A stretch of 64,000 nucleotides of DNA. Source: Corylus avellana. Taxonomy: Eukaryota > Streptophyta > Magnoliopsida > Fagales > Betulaceae. The stretch's first letter is position 1. Every line of letters begins with the position of its first letter. A model generated the notes under the pieces. That model did not search any database and was not told the DNA's origin. It worked only from the letters and a program-made list of their open reading frames with translations. The translations under genes were made by a program, and so were the position numbers. Below, piece after piece: positions 10,990 through 21,447 of this stretch. The stretch spans positions 23,715,780 through 23,779,779 of the forward strand of contig NC_081545.1 in the NCBI RefSeq assembly GCF_901000735.1, in the 5' to 3' direction.

Positions 10990-12560
10990 TCAATTTTTTA
11001 ACAGAGTCAACATAAAGTTACAATCACATAATTTTTCAAAAGATTAAACAAAAAAAGAAAGAAAAAAATGAATGATGGTACTTTTCTTGATATGATAGTA
11101 AAAATTACCATTAATATAAAATATATACAGATTAATTGTTTCAAAATTCAATGGTAATTTTATGAAGTGTGGACACATTTGTTTAATAAGCCCGAATGCT
11201 CAGGTGATGAAGAGGAAAAAGATATTGCGGAGACAGACTCGCAAGAATCCAGAAACACACCACAACAGTCAACAGCTGATGAGTGGCATCACATAACAAA
11301 TCCCCACATGCTTCTTTGCCCCCAAAACCAAACTCCTTGGTTGGATTTTTGTTTTGTTTTGTTTGTTTGTTTTTTTTATTTTTCTAGCTTACACCGTTTT
11401 ATAACTTTTATTCACTGTGATTGGAGTGAGATAAGAAATAGGATAAAAATGCAAGTTTTAAAGGATAAATCAATATAAAATAATTGATTAATTAAAACAA
11501 TTGGATATTATCAGAATTATATCAAACGACCCGAGATGTAATTTCACCCTATGAATATTCAAAGATCTCTCCTCTTTTGATTAATGTAAGTGTAGATGTA
11601 CTTGGTATAAACTGTTGACTAAATAGCTAGCAAGTCAACTAATTAATAAAAACAAAAAATAATTTGTAGAAAATAAATTGATGGAAACAAATTGATAATT
11701 AACACCCGAGATAGTCAAGATTAATTTTCAAGGACTTATTTTGTTTTCTTCTCCTTTTGTTGTACTTCAAATAAGTGTTTTGATCCAATCATTAAAAAAA
11801 AAAAAAACTGTTTAGGAAAAGAAATCTATGAAAATGCCTTTACTATATTTGGGTCCCACAAAGACTATTAATAATGAAAGCAGCATTTAGATTTGTTAAA
11901 CTACGAATCTGATAATTTGGGGAAGAACCGCTGGACCGATTTAGAAAAAATTTATGTTCATATATTATACTCAATTGCCTTTTGCTTGAAATACGGATTC
12001 TTTTCACATTTTCTTTGCCTTTATTTCTAGCTCACACGCTAAACCACAATCCTTACAATTTACAAATATTATTATGGTTATTTTTTTTTTCAATGCTACT
12101 CTTGGGTTTAACTATGATCATTTGTAAAATTTGTATACATAAGTGACCAACTATTTTATATGATAGCTTAATTTAGAGCAAAACCAAACATGAAAATCCT
12201 ATATTTTTATAAATTCTATCTCACATTCTTAATTGTTTCTAAATACAAGAATAGTATGTTCTTCTTACAAACATAAACGCTATAAAAAATTAAATTCTGT
12301 AAACCAAACGTCACGTTAGTGGTTTCTACCATTTATATTATGTTGGATATTTGCTTAGATTCTAGAACCTGGACCCTAACAAATAAAAATCTAGGGATTA
12401 ACGGATGTAAATTAAAAAAAGAAAGTAAAAAACGGTGGGCTTTTCCTTCTGAAGCCCAAACAAACAAATAAAAAAACATATTATTATGTTTTTCCCCAAA
12501 TGAGACAGAGAAATTTCAATTACGTACGTAACTGATTTTACCACAACAGCTATCCAAGGA
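10990..12560. other. AT-rich intergenic DNA before HSFB2; no gene seen
   Basis: Contains a weak frame at 11167-11478 with no recognisable domain, and T-rich and A-rich runs. The last 300 bp is probably the distal promoter of the HSFB2 gene. Confidence 0.6.
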
Positions 12561-12608
12561 GATGGTACACTGCCACGTTCGCACATGCGCACAGAAGGAT
12601 CTCACACG

Positions 12609-12621
12609 GAAGTTTCCCGAG
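12609..12621 (+). promoter_or_regulatory. Candidate heat-shock element upstream of the HSFB2 gene
   Basis: The 13 bases read GAA-gt-TTC-cc-GAg: two perfect inverted nGAAn units and a third with one uncertain base, spaced as in heat-shock elements. The site is about 250 bp upstream of the ATG. Class B HSF genes are usually heat-induced by class A HSFs, so the placement makes sense. Functional use is inference. Confidence 0.45.
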
Positions 12622-12665
12622 ATAAGACGTAGCGTAGTAGCTTCTCGTTCTTTCATATCTTCTCT

Positions 12666-12666
<1 letters not shown>

Positions 12667-12695
<29 letters not shown>
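12667..12695 (+). repeat. CT dinucleotide tract in the HSFB2 leader
   Basis: A pure (CT)n run, followed by a second one near 12768-12788, both within about 200 bp upstream of the HSFB2 ATG. Pyrimidine runs like this are common in plant 5' leaders and core promoters. Confidence 0.8.
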
Positions 12696-12699
<4 letters not shown>

Positions 12700-12871
12700 T
12701 TCTTCGTTACCCTTTCTTCTCTCACCATTAAATTCCCACAGGAAGCTTCTAGAACTACCAAACACCTCTCTCTCTCTCTCTCTCTCTCCGTCCTCTCCGA
12801 CCAAAACTCTCAATTTCCCTTCCAATATTTTCTCTTTTGTTTTAAGAGTTTGGTTTGTTTGGGGCTTTGTT

Positions 12872-13881
12872 ATGGCCCCGCCGGTGGAGCAAAACGGCGA
12901 GTCAACCAGCTGCGAGTCCCAGAGATCTCTACCGACGCCGTTTTTGACTAAAACGTTTCAGCTGGTCGACGATCACATCATAGACGACGTAATCTCATGG
13001 AACGACGACGGATCCACTTTCATCGTCTGGAACCCCACCGTTTTCGCTAAAGATTTGCTCCCCAAATATTTCAAGCACAACAATTTCTCTAGCTTCGTCC
13101 GCCAGCTCAACACCTATGTAATTTTCTTTCTCTCTCTCTCTCGCTGTTAATATTAATTATAAAGCTTTGTAGTTTCAGGTTTTGATTTTTCTTTTTCTTT
13201 TTCGTTTTGGTTTTGGTTTCGTAGGGATTTAGAAAAGTAGTACCTGATCGATGGGAGTTCTCGAACGAGTACTTCCGTCGAGGGGAGAAGCAGCTTTTGC
13301 GCGAAATTCAGCGCCGAAAGATTACATCGCCGACGGGAACAGGTCCGGCGCCGGTGACGGTTACTATGGCGGCGATTCCGACCGTGAAGCCGATGATATC
13401 GCCGTCGAATTCCGGAGAAGAGCAAGTGATTTCCACGAACTCATCGCCGACCACAGCACCGGCGGATCTAGCCGACGAGAACGAGAGGCTAAGGAAAGAG
13501 AACGTGCAGCTGAGCAAAGAGTTGGCGGAAATGAAATCGCTCTGCAACAACATCTTCACTATGATGTCAAATTTCGCGAATAGTAACCAATCGGAGATCG
13601 CCGGAAAACCGCTAGATTTGATACCGTCAAAGCGGTTCCTCCGCGAGGAGACGGAAACGAGCGCGAGGCTGTTCGGCGTGGCGATCGGTGGGAAGAGGGC
13701 GAGGGAAAGCAAGGGTGAGGCGGGGGAGGAGGATGAGACGGAGTTGCGGCTGCACCTGCCTGGGGCGGGGATCGCGAAATCAGAGCCGTTGGATTGTCAG
13801 AGTAACGCTGATGATCGAAAAGCACCGTGGCTCAAGCAGTGCCACTGGGACGATCCTAATAATCAGAGGGTGTGTAATTGA
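12872..13881 (+). CDS. HSFB2: Class B heat-stress transcription factor, HSFB2 type (300 aa, two exons)
   Basis: Exon 1 is 12872-13117 and exon 2 is 13225-13881, with a 107-bp phase-0 GT-AG intron at the position conserved in plant HSFs, just after Q-L-N-T-Y in the DNA-binding domain. The winged-helix domain spans about residues 21-115 ([33 protein letters not shown], then [12 protein letters not shown]). A short class-B HR-A/B coiled coil lies near 164-200. The repressor tetrapeptide L-F-G-V is at about 230-233, followed by a basic G-G-K-R-A-R nuclear signal. No AHA activation motif is visible. These features define class B HSFs, which bind heat-shock elements and repress. Length and N-terminus fit HSFB2a better than the longer, glycine-rich HSFB2b, but I do not separate them firmly. 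A CT-rich leader and a heat-shock-element-like site lie upstream. Confidence 0.95.
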
Positions 13882-13944
13882 TTAGTATTTGTTTCAGTAG
13901 ACTGGAATTTAGGAGTGAAGCACTGGATCCGACTCCCTGTGGAA

Positions 13945-13977
13945 CATGCACGTGACTAAAACTGTGTCACGTGCATG
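13945..13977 (+). promoter_or_regulatory. Perfect 12-bp inverted repeat with two G-boxes, downstream of HSFB2
   Basis: Arms 13945-13956 (CATGCACGTGAC) and 13966-13977 (GTCACGTGCATG) are exact reverse complements separated by 9 bases. It starts 64 bases after the stop codon and so is probably in the 3' UTR. Each arm carries the palindrome CACGTG (G-box core). In RNA it could form a 12-bp stem; in DNA it could bind two bZIP or bHLH dimers. The structure is seen directly; function is not known. Confidence 0.6.
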
Positions 13978-16023
13978 ATCAACCTAAATGGGACCCATTT
14001 CAAGAAGTTTCTTGGAACTTTTTTCTTTCTCTTTCTCTCTCTCTCTCTCTCTCTATTTATTTTGTGTCGTTCCTTTTTGCTATGCCTTAAAACGTGGAAT
14101 CCATGATGCTCTGTAGAACAATGAACGAACGAACGAGAGAAACGGGTAGAAGACGATAATTTAATTTCAGGCGGCTAATTTTTTTTATTTGATTTTATTT
14201 TTTAATTAGTGTGATGTGATGTGATCGATGTTCGATGGTGGTGGGCGAAGTTGTTGGGAAATTAACTAATAGAAAAAAAAAAAAAAAATCAAATTGTTTG
14301 GAAGACTGTGAGATCAAAAGAAAAAAGATAAAGTGTTCAAAAAGTGTAATATAATAAATAAAAGAACAATCGGATATGTTCTTCTTATTAAAAAAACTTT
14401 AATAAAAGATAATAATCAGATATTTTGTGCTTTAATAAAGGATTAATGACATTACTTGTGCTTTTGTTTGATGGAACGTAAGATCCATGACATCTCATAT
14501 TCATGCTGTGCGCACCGCATTAATTTTCTGGAACTTTTTTGTTGTTGTTTCTGGACGGTGGCCAAGTGGCAAAGACTGAATTTGTTACCCAACTTTAAAT
14601 CTTAATTGATTACTTATTCTTTTGCCTACGTTATATAAATAAAAAATAAAATTACAAAAAATAGGAAAAAAGAGCTTTTGGATTATTCGCTGTATTCTTG
14701 TGGTGGGCCAAAAATTAATTAATGGAAAATGATGATTAGGGACGTCAAGACCAAGCTGACGTGTTTCGGGTATCTCAATGTGTTGAGACAAAAGAGAGAG
14801 AGAGAGAGCGTGGAGCTTTCCAATTCCGCCTTAGAAAATATTGAAGATATTCCGGCTGGATTTCTAAAATATTTTTTTTTTCGTGTTGCTTTTAATTTTC
14901 TTGCCTTGGCGTCTACAGACGTCTCTTTACAGGGAAAAGAAACTCATCTCTTGCCTAATTAGTTTGAGAAAGAAGGGAAAAGAGAGAAGGAAAAGTAGCT
15001 GCCTTTATTTGACTTCCTCTCACCCAAAGGAAACTTCTTTTTTTTCCTTTTTAAGCTGATTGGTCAGAAATTGATCTATCTATCTTTAGTTTCTTTTTTT
15101 AGGTAAAGTATGGCCGATCTTTTTTTGACGTGGTTTGGGAGCTCCAATACAAATTTAACGGGTTAGGATTAAAGGTTTGACTCATTTAATTAAATGAGTT
15201 GAATTATGATTGATCTATATAAAATTATATATATATATTTTAATATGACTCGATTCCGATATGTGAGCACAAATTGACACTCCTACTCTACAAGTACTTT
15301 TTTTTTTCCTAATTAAAAAGGGTAGGTTGGAGAGACTAATTGTGGTTATTCTACTTGGACTTGACTATAGTAGGACCGACCCGTTGGGAGCCACACATGA
15401 GAGAACGTCTTCTCAAGTCCGACTGAGTCATAGCCTGACTCAACCCCACTAGTACATCAATACGAATTTAAAACGGCTAAAACTAATCAGGTATATATGA
15501 AAATTCTTCATTGTAGAAATTCAAACCCAGTCCTCAATATATGCCATGACCAATTGGGAATTTACTTTTCAAAGACTTCATTGCACTTTTTGGGACTTGG
15601 GCATGGTATTAAGGCTTTCTCATGTTGGGCGGCCAGGGGGTGGAGCTAGCCTGAGGTGCTCAAGTCTCAGATATTTTGGACCACCTTCAACGTCATAGAC
15701 TAGGTTGAAATGGCCTGAGTCCAATTCTAGGGAAGGAAAGACGCATTAACATGCGAAAGTCAAAGAAAAGAATACCATTTAGAGGTTATATTTCATAAAT
15801 CCGGCCCACCAACATTAGAAGGAAAATAATGCTATTTAGTAGATTGTTATACAATAGAAAATTACATATTTAAATATTAACTTTTACTATTACATCATTA
15901 AATTATATGAGAGTCGTATAGTAATCTGTTGAATAATATTAATAGATTAATAGTAATCTATTAAATAACACTATTCTTAGAAAGATAAGGAAAAATGATG
16001 TCAGTGCTTGCCATTAGGGAGGG
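13978..16023. other. Intergenic region between HSFB2 and the LINE; dispersed repeat inside
   Basis: The 3' flank of HSFB2 includes a (CT)n run at 14034-14054. At about 15348-15545 there is a dispersed repeat related to 32626-32830 and 46600-46805 (shared GGGAGCCACACATGAG-type wording). No coding sequence is supported. Confidence 0.5.
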
Positions 16024-16326
16024 TGGTCTTTTTTTTTTGGTTTTTTTGTAACAAGACATCCATTAACAAACCAAGGGGCCAAAGGCCTTACAACAGGAGA
16101 AAGAAAGAGAGGGGGGTGGATCCTTTCCACTACATAGGGGGAATGATGGAGGGGGGGGGGGAAATAAGTGAGAATGCAGCCCGAGAACACTCTTGTCGCG
16201 GCCCAAATCCCAATAAGCCACATGGTGAGCGTAGAAGTTTGCACTTCTGTGAATTTTCTATGCCTCCCAAAGAGGGGAGGCTTTAAGGAGTAACAAAGAG
16301 TTGGCAATCACTGATTGTATATGCTA

Positions 16327-19300
16327 GTCAAAAGTGATGGAAGGGTTTTGCAAAGCATCTATAATCACCGATGAGTCACCTTCAAGAGAGAAACTTGTGA
16401 GCTTCAAAGAGGCTGCTAAGGAGGCAGCAAGTTGAGCTGCAAGAGCTTCACCATAGATGGGATCACATGGAGGATTTATTTGGGAAATAGCCTTAACAAT
16501 GTGACCCTTTGAATCTCTACAAACAGTAGCCTGCACTGAAAATTTTTCCCTTATAGCAGTGTCAAAATTGATCTTGTGTGAACCTGCTGGGGGAGGAGAC
16601 CAAAATTCTTTTACAGTAACAGGGGAGGAATACTTCCAAGCTGCTGCATGATCCAGAGATGTTCTTTTGATGGAGCTAGCCAAAGAAATGATATCTGGAA
16701 TAATGCCTTCATGCACTGCTTTATTTCTAGAAAACCAGAGAAGATCACATAAAACCGAAGCATAAATTTGAAACAAGTGAGAATCAGCTTTAGGAATGCC
16801 AAAAGAGGAATAAGGATAGATGATGCCTTTTATCCAGTCTGGGAGACTAAGAGAGGACCAAGCTAAGGAATCAAGAGGCCAAAAAGAGGATCTCCATGCA
16901 ACTCTAGCAAAAATGCAACGAAAGAAGAGATGGGAAAGAGAATCCTCTTCTGAGCTGCAAAGAGGGCAAAGGGATTCTGAATTAGGGATATTGAAGATAG
17001 CTTTCAGCCTGACTTTAGAGGGGAGAATGTCCCAAGCAATTTTCCAGAGAAACAAAATCAGCCTAGCATTAAGCTTAAGCTTCCATAAAGCCTTCCAAGA
17101 GCTAGACTCAAGAGGAGAAATGACAGTAGAGGTTCTAGGGTTGCTAATCAACCTATAAGCTGAGCAGGTAGAAAAATTGCCATTTGAAGAGGGGGTCCAA
17201 AGAAAAGAAGTGGAAAGGTTAGGGCTGATTGGAATCTTTAGAATTTCTTTGACACATGGGGAAGTGAACAAAGAGACCAGAAGAAGGAGATTCCAAGAGC
17301 CATTTGGGGTAATGAGATCCGATATTATCAAGTCAGGATAAGAGGACCTACTCAGAAGAAGAGGAGTGGGGGTGAAAAAAGGCACAGTAGGAATCCAGGA
17401 GGAGTTCCAAACAGAAAGGGAGGAAAAACTATGAATCCTATGGCAAGCACCTTGAGAGATGATTGGCTTAGACTTTAAGATGCCTTTCCACAGCCAAGAA
17501 GAGGAAGAAAGGGAAGAGGGGGAGAGGAAAGATTCAGATTGGAGATACTTACCTGAGAGCTGGGACACCCAAAGAGAGTCTGAACCCGTGAGGAGCTTCC
17601 AACCAAGCTTTGATATGAGGGCTAGATTCACATTTTTCATCCTCCTAATGCCTAAGCCACCAAAAACTTTGGGGGTGCAGATAGAGTTCCAAGACTTGAG
17701 AGAGAGATTCCTGGTTTTTGATGAGGGAAATCCCCACCAAAAATTTTTGAAAACCTTGTCTAACTGGCTGCAGAGACTCTTTGGGAGCAGGAAAGTGCTC
17801 ATGGCATAGGAAGGGATGGCTGCAGCCACAGAATTGATAAGCATCAACCTTCCAGCTTGAGAGAGGGACTTTGCACGCCATCCATCCATCTTAGATTTAA
17901 CTCTATCAAGGATATTGAGGAAAGTTGCTTTTTTGGAATTGCCTAAGAGGATAGGGAGACCAAGATAAATAGACTTTGATGGGTTTTTGGAGTAGGGCAA
18001 GATATCAAGAATCATTGCAGCAGTGGTGAGGTTGGTGTTTTTTGAGAATCTTATAGAAGATTTTCCATTATTAATGGATTGGCCAGACCAGAGGCAGTAT
18101 TTCTTAAGGCAAGAACAGATACTATTGGCTTCTTTGAGGGTGGCTTTACCAAAGATCAAGAGATCATCAGCAAAAAGGAGGTGGTGGATGGCTGGGGTAT
18201 TCCTGGAGATTTTCAGCCCTTTGATGTTTCCTAGAGTTTCTTCTCTAAACAGCAATCTAGATAGGACTTCTGTGCCTAAGATGAAAAGGAATGGAGAGAG
18301 GGGATCACCTTGACGAAGGCCTCTCTTGGGGGAAAACTGACCAAAGGGGCTTCCATTAATAAGAATGGAGAAAGAAGAAGAGGAGATGCATAGTCTGATC
18401 CAGTTAATCCAAGATGGATGGAATCCAAACTTCTTCATAACAGATAATATGAAATCCCATTCCATTTTGTCAAAAGCTTTCTCCATATCCATATGAAGAA
18501 ACATGAAACCCCCTTTCCCTTTTTTGCTTTTGAAAGAATACAGAAGCTCATGGGCCAGAATGGTGTTGTCTTGGATATTTCTGGAAGGAACAAAAGCTGA
18601 TTGCAGGGGAGATGTGATCTTGGGGAGCAAAGTCTTCAATCTAGTGGCCAAAATTTTTGTAATAATTTTGTAGACAATGTTACACAAGCTGATAGGCCGA
18701 AAATGGTGCACTGAATGAGAACCCTGCTGCTTTGGAATCAAAGCAATGTGAGAGTGATTTAGCTCCTGCTGCAGATGATGATTCTGGAAAAAATTTCTAA
18801 TGCAAACAAGAACATCAGTTTTGACAATGGACCAGTATTTCTTATAAAAGAGAGCTGTGAACCCATCCGGACCAGGAGCTTTAGTTAATCCTAAATTGGA
18901 AAGGGCTTGAACCACCTCTTCTTCAGGAGGTAAGACACATAAGAAAGAGTTGTCCTCTGCAGAGACAACAGGATCAAAAAGACTAAGCATATCTTCTTCA
19001 ATAGGAGGAACCGGGGAGGAGAACAAATTGGAGAAATGGGACACAAAATTCCCTCCAATTTCAATTCTATCAGAAATCCATGCCCCTTCATTTGTCTTCA
19101 AAAAGTTTACTGCATTTGATCTTCTTCTAATCAGAGTAGAGGAGTGGAAAAATCTGGTGTTGAGATCCTTACATTGCAACCAAGTTTCTCTGGATTTCGA
19201 CCTCCAAAGAGATTCTTCTTTAATCAATAAACCATCAAGTTCTTTTTTCAGCAGAGATTCTTGCAAGCTAGCTTGGGAGCTGGGAGGGGAAATCTGAACC

Positions 19301-19449
19301 TGATCAATCTTAAACAGAGAGGACTTGATCTTTGCTTGAATGTTACCAAAAATAAGGTTGTTCCACCTTTTAAGGGCTGCTTTTGTTTGAGCCAGCTTCT
19401 TCACCAGAACAAGGCCTGGAGGGCCAAAAACCAAATGCTTCCAAGTAGC
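16327..19449 (-). pseudogene. LINE ORF2 reverse transcriptase / zf-RVT / RNase H (broken)
   Basis: Long open stretch of the LINE above. The apparent upstream ATG at 19494 lies inside the hAT insertion and is not the native start: native codons begin at the target site (T-W-K-H-L-V). The catalytic pair is F-A-D-D rather than Y-A-D-D, which is common in plant L1 elements. The frame is lost at the 5' side by truncation plus the hAT insertion, and at the 3' side by two TAG stops in RNase H. Confidence 0.85.
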
Positions 19450-20107
19450 TAGGGCTGGCAATTTTGACACGACCCGACAACCCGACACGAACACGACACG
19501 AAATTAGCGGGTTTGGGTTTACATTAAACGGGTTTGGGTCATAAACGGGTCGACCCGTTTATGAGTGCTTAACGGGTCGTGTCACGGGTCAACCCGCGGG
19601 TGACCCGCCAGACCCGTTTGTCTTTTTTTTTTTTTTACTTAAAAGAATTAAAGAAAAAATGAAAAAGTAAAAACAGCACAGAGAGGCTAAGAGCCATAGA
19701 TTAGATCGTGAAGCCTCCAGTCCAGATCTAGAATTATAAACAAAAACCCATTCGGCCATTCCTCAATTTCCTCCCTCTCGGCCTCACCGGACCTCACGCC
19801 ACCGCCCACGCCACTTAACTTCTAACTATTAAGTGATTTGGTATGGCTAGCCTGCTAGGAGTTTAATTTTAAGAGATAATTGCTAAAAATATTATTATTT
19901 TATTAAAAAAAAATCATTTTTTAAGTTAAACGGGTAAACGGGTCTCACGGGTCGTGTCGTGCGACATGTGAAAAACCCGGGTTCGAGTCGTGTCGGGGGG
20001 GTCTGACCCGTTTAATAAACGGGTCGTGTCTGGGTCTTAGTTAAACGGGTCGCGGGTCCCCGCGGGTCGTAAACGGGTCGACCCGTGGACCCGTTTTGAC
20101 AGCCCTA
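19450..20107. mobile_element. Non-autonomous hAT element, 658 bp, inserted in the LINE
   Basis: Begins TAGGGCTGGCAA and ends TTGACAGCCCTA (imperfect terminal inverted repeats), flanked by a perfect 8-bp target duplication CAAGTAGC at 19442-19449 and 20108-20115. The 8-bp duplication and the TAGGG..CCCTA ends are typical of hAT. The subterminal parts are packed with ACCCG/CGGGT motifs in both orientations, probable transposase-binding repeats. No transposase is encoded. It inserted after the LINE, because it splits the LINE reading frame. Confidence 0.9.
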
Positions 20108-20310
20108 CAAGTAGCTGCAATGACCAGACCACAAGAGGGATCCAGAGTCCAGAATTCTTCAAATTTGAAAGGTCTAGGCAAAAAGGAGGAGGTAGTATTA
20201 GTGTTTAGAGAGATGGGGTTATGATCTGAGATGGAGGCCGGGAGGTGGATAAGAGAGAAATCAGGGTGAAGATGAACCCAATCTAGGGAGGCTAAACCTC
20301 TATCATATAG

Positions 20311-21447
20311 ATATCAACAGACATTTGACAATGTTCTTTGCATTTGGTTTCACAAAAGCAACTAACAAATGTTAGTGACTCCGTAGGGTTGGATAGTAAT
20401 CAATCAATGAAAACGCAGCTGAGTGCGTGGTTCAAGACCATGTTTAAGATTGCGTTTAACAAATAGAAATTTTAAATCAAAAAAACGCTTTTTGACAAAA
20501 GCTTCAATTTTAAGCTTTTGCCAAAAGTAAATTTTTGTCTTTTTATATTCTTAAAAGCGCTTTCAATTTTTTTACCAAACAATTATATTTTTTTAAAACG
20601 AATTTTTTAAGTATTAAGCGCACTTTTAAACTCCTCAAACGTACACCCAATTAGGCATAAAAAGAAAATAGTCGGTCTAATAAACAAACAATCTAGTTAT
20701 AACAGTTTTTTTGTCCATCAGCTTTCAAATGAGCTACCCCAATATTTTACTTCTGGCATGGCTTTTTAGATTCTTAACCAATCAGTTTTTACTTTTGTTA
20801 ACACAAATCCTGGAAGACTTTCCATGAAAATAGAGAATCAACCTTCAACCAAAAATCTTGAATACTTGCTTCCTTAAACAAGTGTTTGAGAAACAATTAA
20901 TTCCCACAATGAAAATACCGTTAATAGAACACAATTGGGTTCAGCTTCAATGAAAATACCGCTTTTGGCTTGAGCTTCAAATGCTTCAATAAATTGAGCC
21001 ATGGAGATTTTGAGGCCTCGTGGAGTATGGCTGCAAAGCAACTCAACTTCTTATCATTTTGAAAGACCGCTCTTTCGAGCAAAGAGCACCAACCCAACAT
21101 CCAGATTGACAGGAATAATTTTCAGAGTACATTATCTGAAGAAAAAAGAAAGATGAAGATTTCATTGGCACATGTTAAATATATGAATTAGCTCAATACA
21201 AAGATAGGTTACAGCAATGAGTTGTAATTATGGATTAGCTGTAAAGATAGAGTAGGAGAAGGGTATGTTTACTCTAATTATTTAATAAAACCCTCACAAT
21301 CATGCTTGAAGCTCTAAATTGCGGTTAGATTAGTAAACAGAAACTGTAAACAACTTAGCATCCCCAACTCTCCCTAAATAGTTTACTCAAATATTATGAC
21401 AACAAAGCTATTACCCCTACTAAGGCAAAGGCAAAGAAATTCTGCAT
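20311..21447. other. Intergenic region between the LINE and EMS1; no gene seen
   Basis: AT-rich. A possible degraded MITE lies at about 20430-20640 (TTAAGATTGCGTTT near the left, AAACTCCTCAAACG near the right, weakly inverted). The last few hundred bases are probably the EMS1 3' UTR and flank. Confidence 0.5.

Larger units (their letters stand above)
16024..20310 (-). mobile_element. L1-type LINE, 5' truncated, interrupted by a hAT element
   Basis: On the minus strand the remnant begins near 20310 in the end of the endonuclease domain (motif S-D-H-N-P at about 20215-20230). It is interrupted at 19450-20107 by a hAT insertion, then runs open for about 1,040 codons from 19449 to 16327. Visible domains: reverse transcriptase with F-A-D-D (about 18165) and R-Q-G-D-P-L-S-P-F, a zinc-knuckle zf-RVT region (C-P-L-C...H-L-F-F-R-C, about 16910-16975), and RNase H starting I-N-F-D-T (about 16560). 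Two in-frame TAG stops (16324-16326 and about 16255) break the RNase H end, which continues to N-F-Y-A-H-H-V-A. An A-rich tail (T-run 16029-16047 on the plus strand) closes the 3' end. No target-site duplication was found. The element is not autonomous. Confidence 0.9.

Noticed and set aside
19450..19494. The ATG at 19494 as the native start of the LINE protein
   Set aside because: It is inside the hAT insertion; the LINE reading frame continues on the far side of the element.
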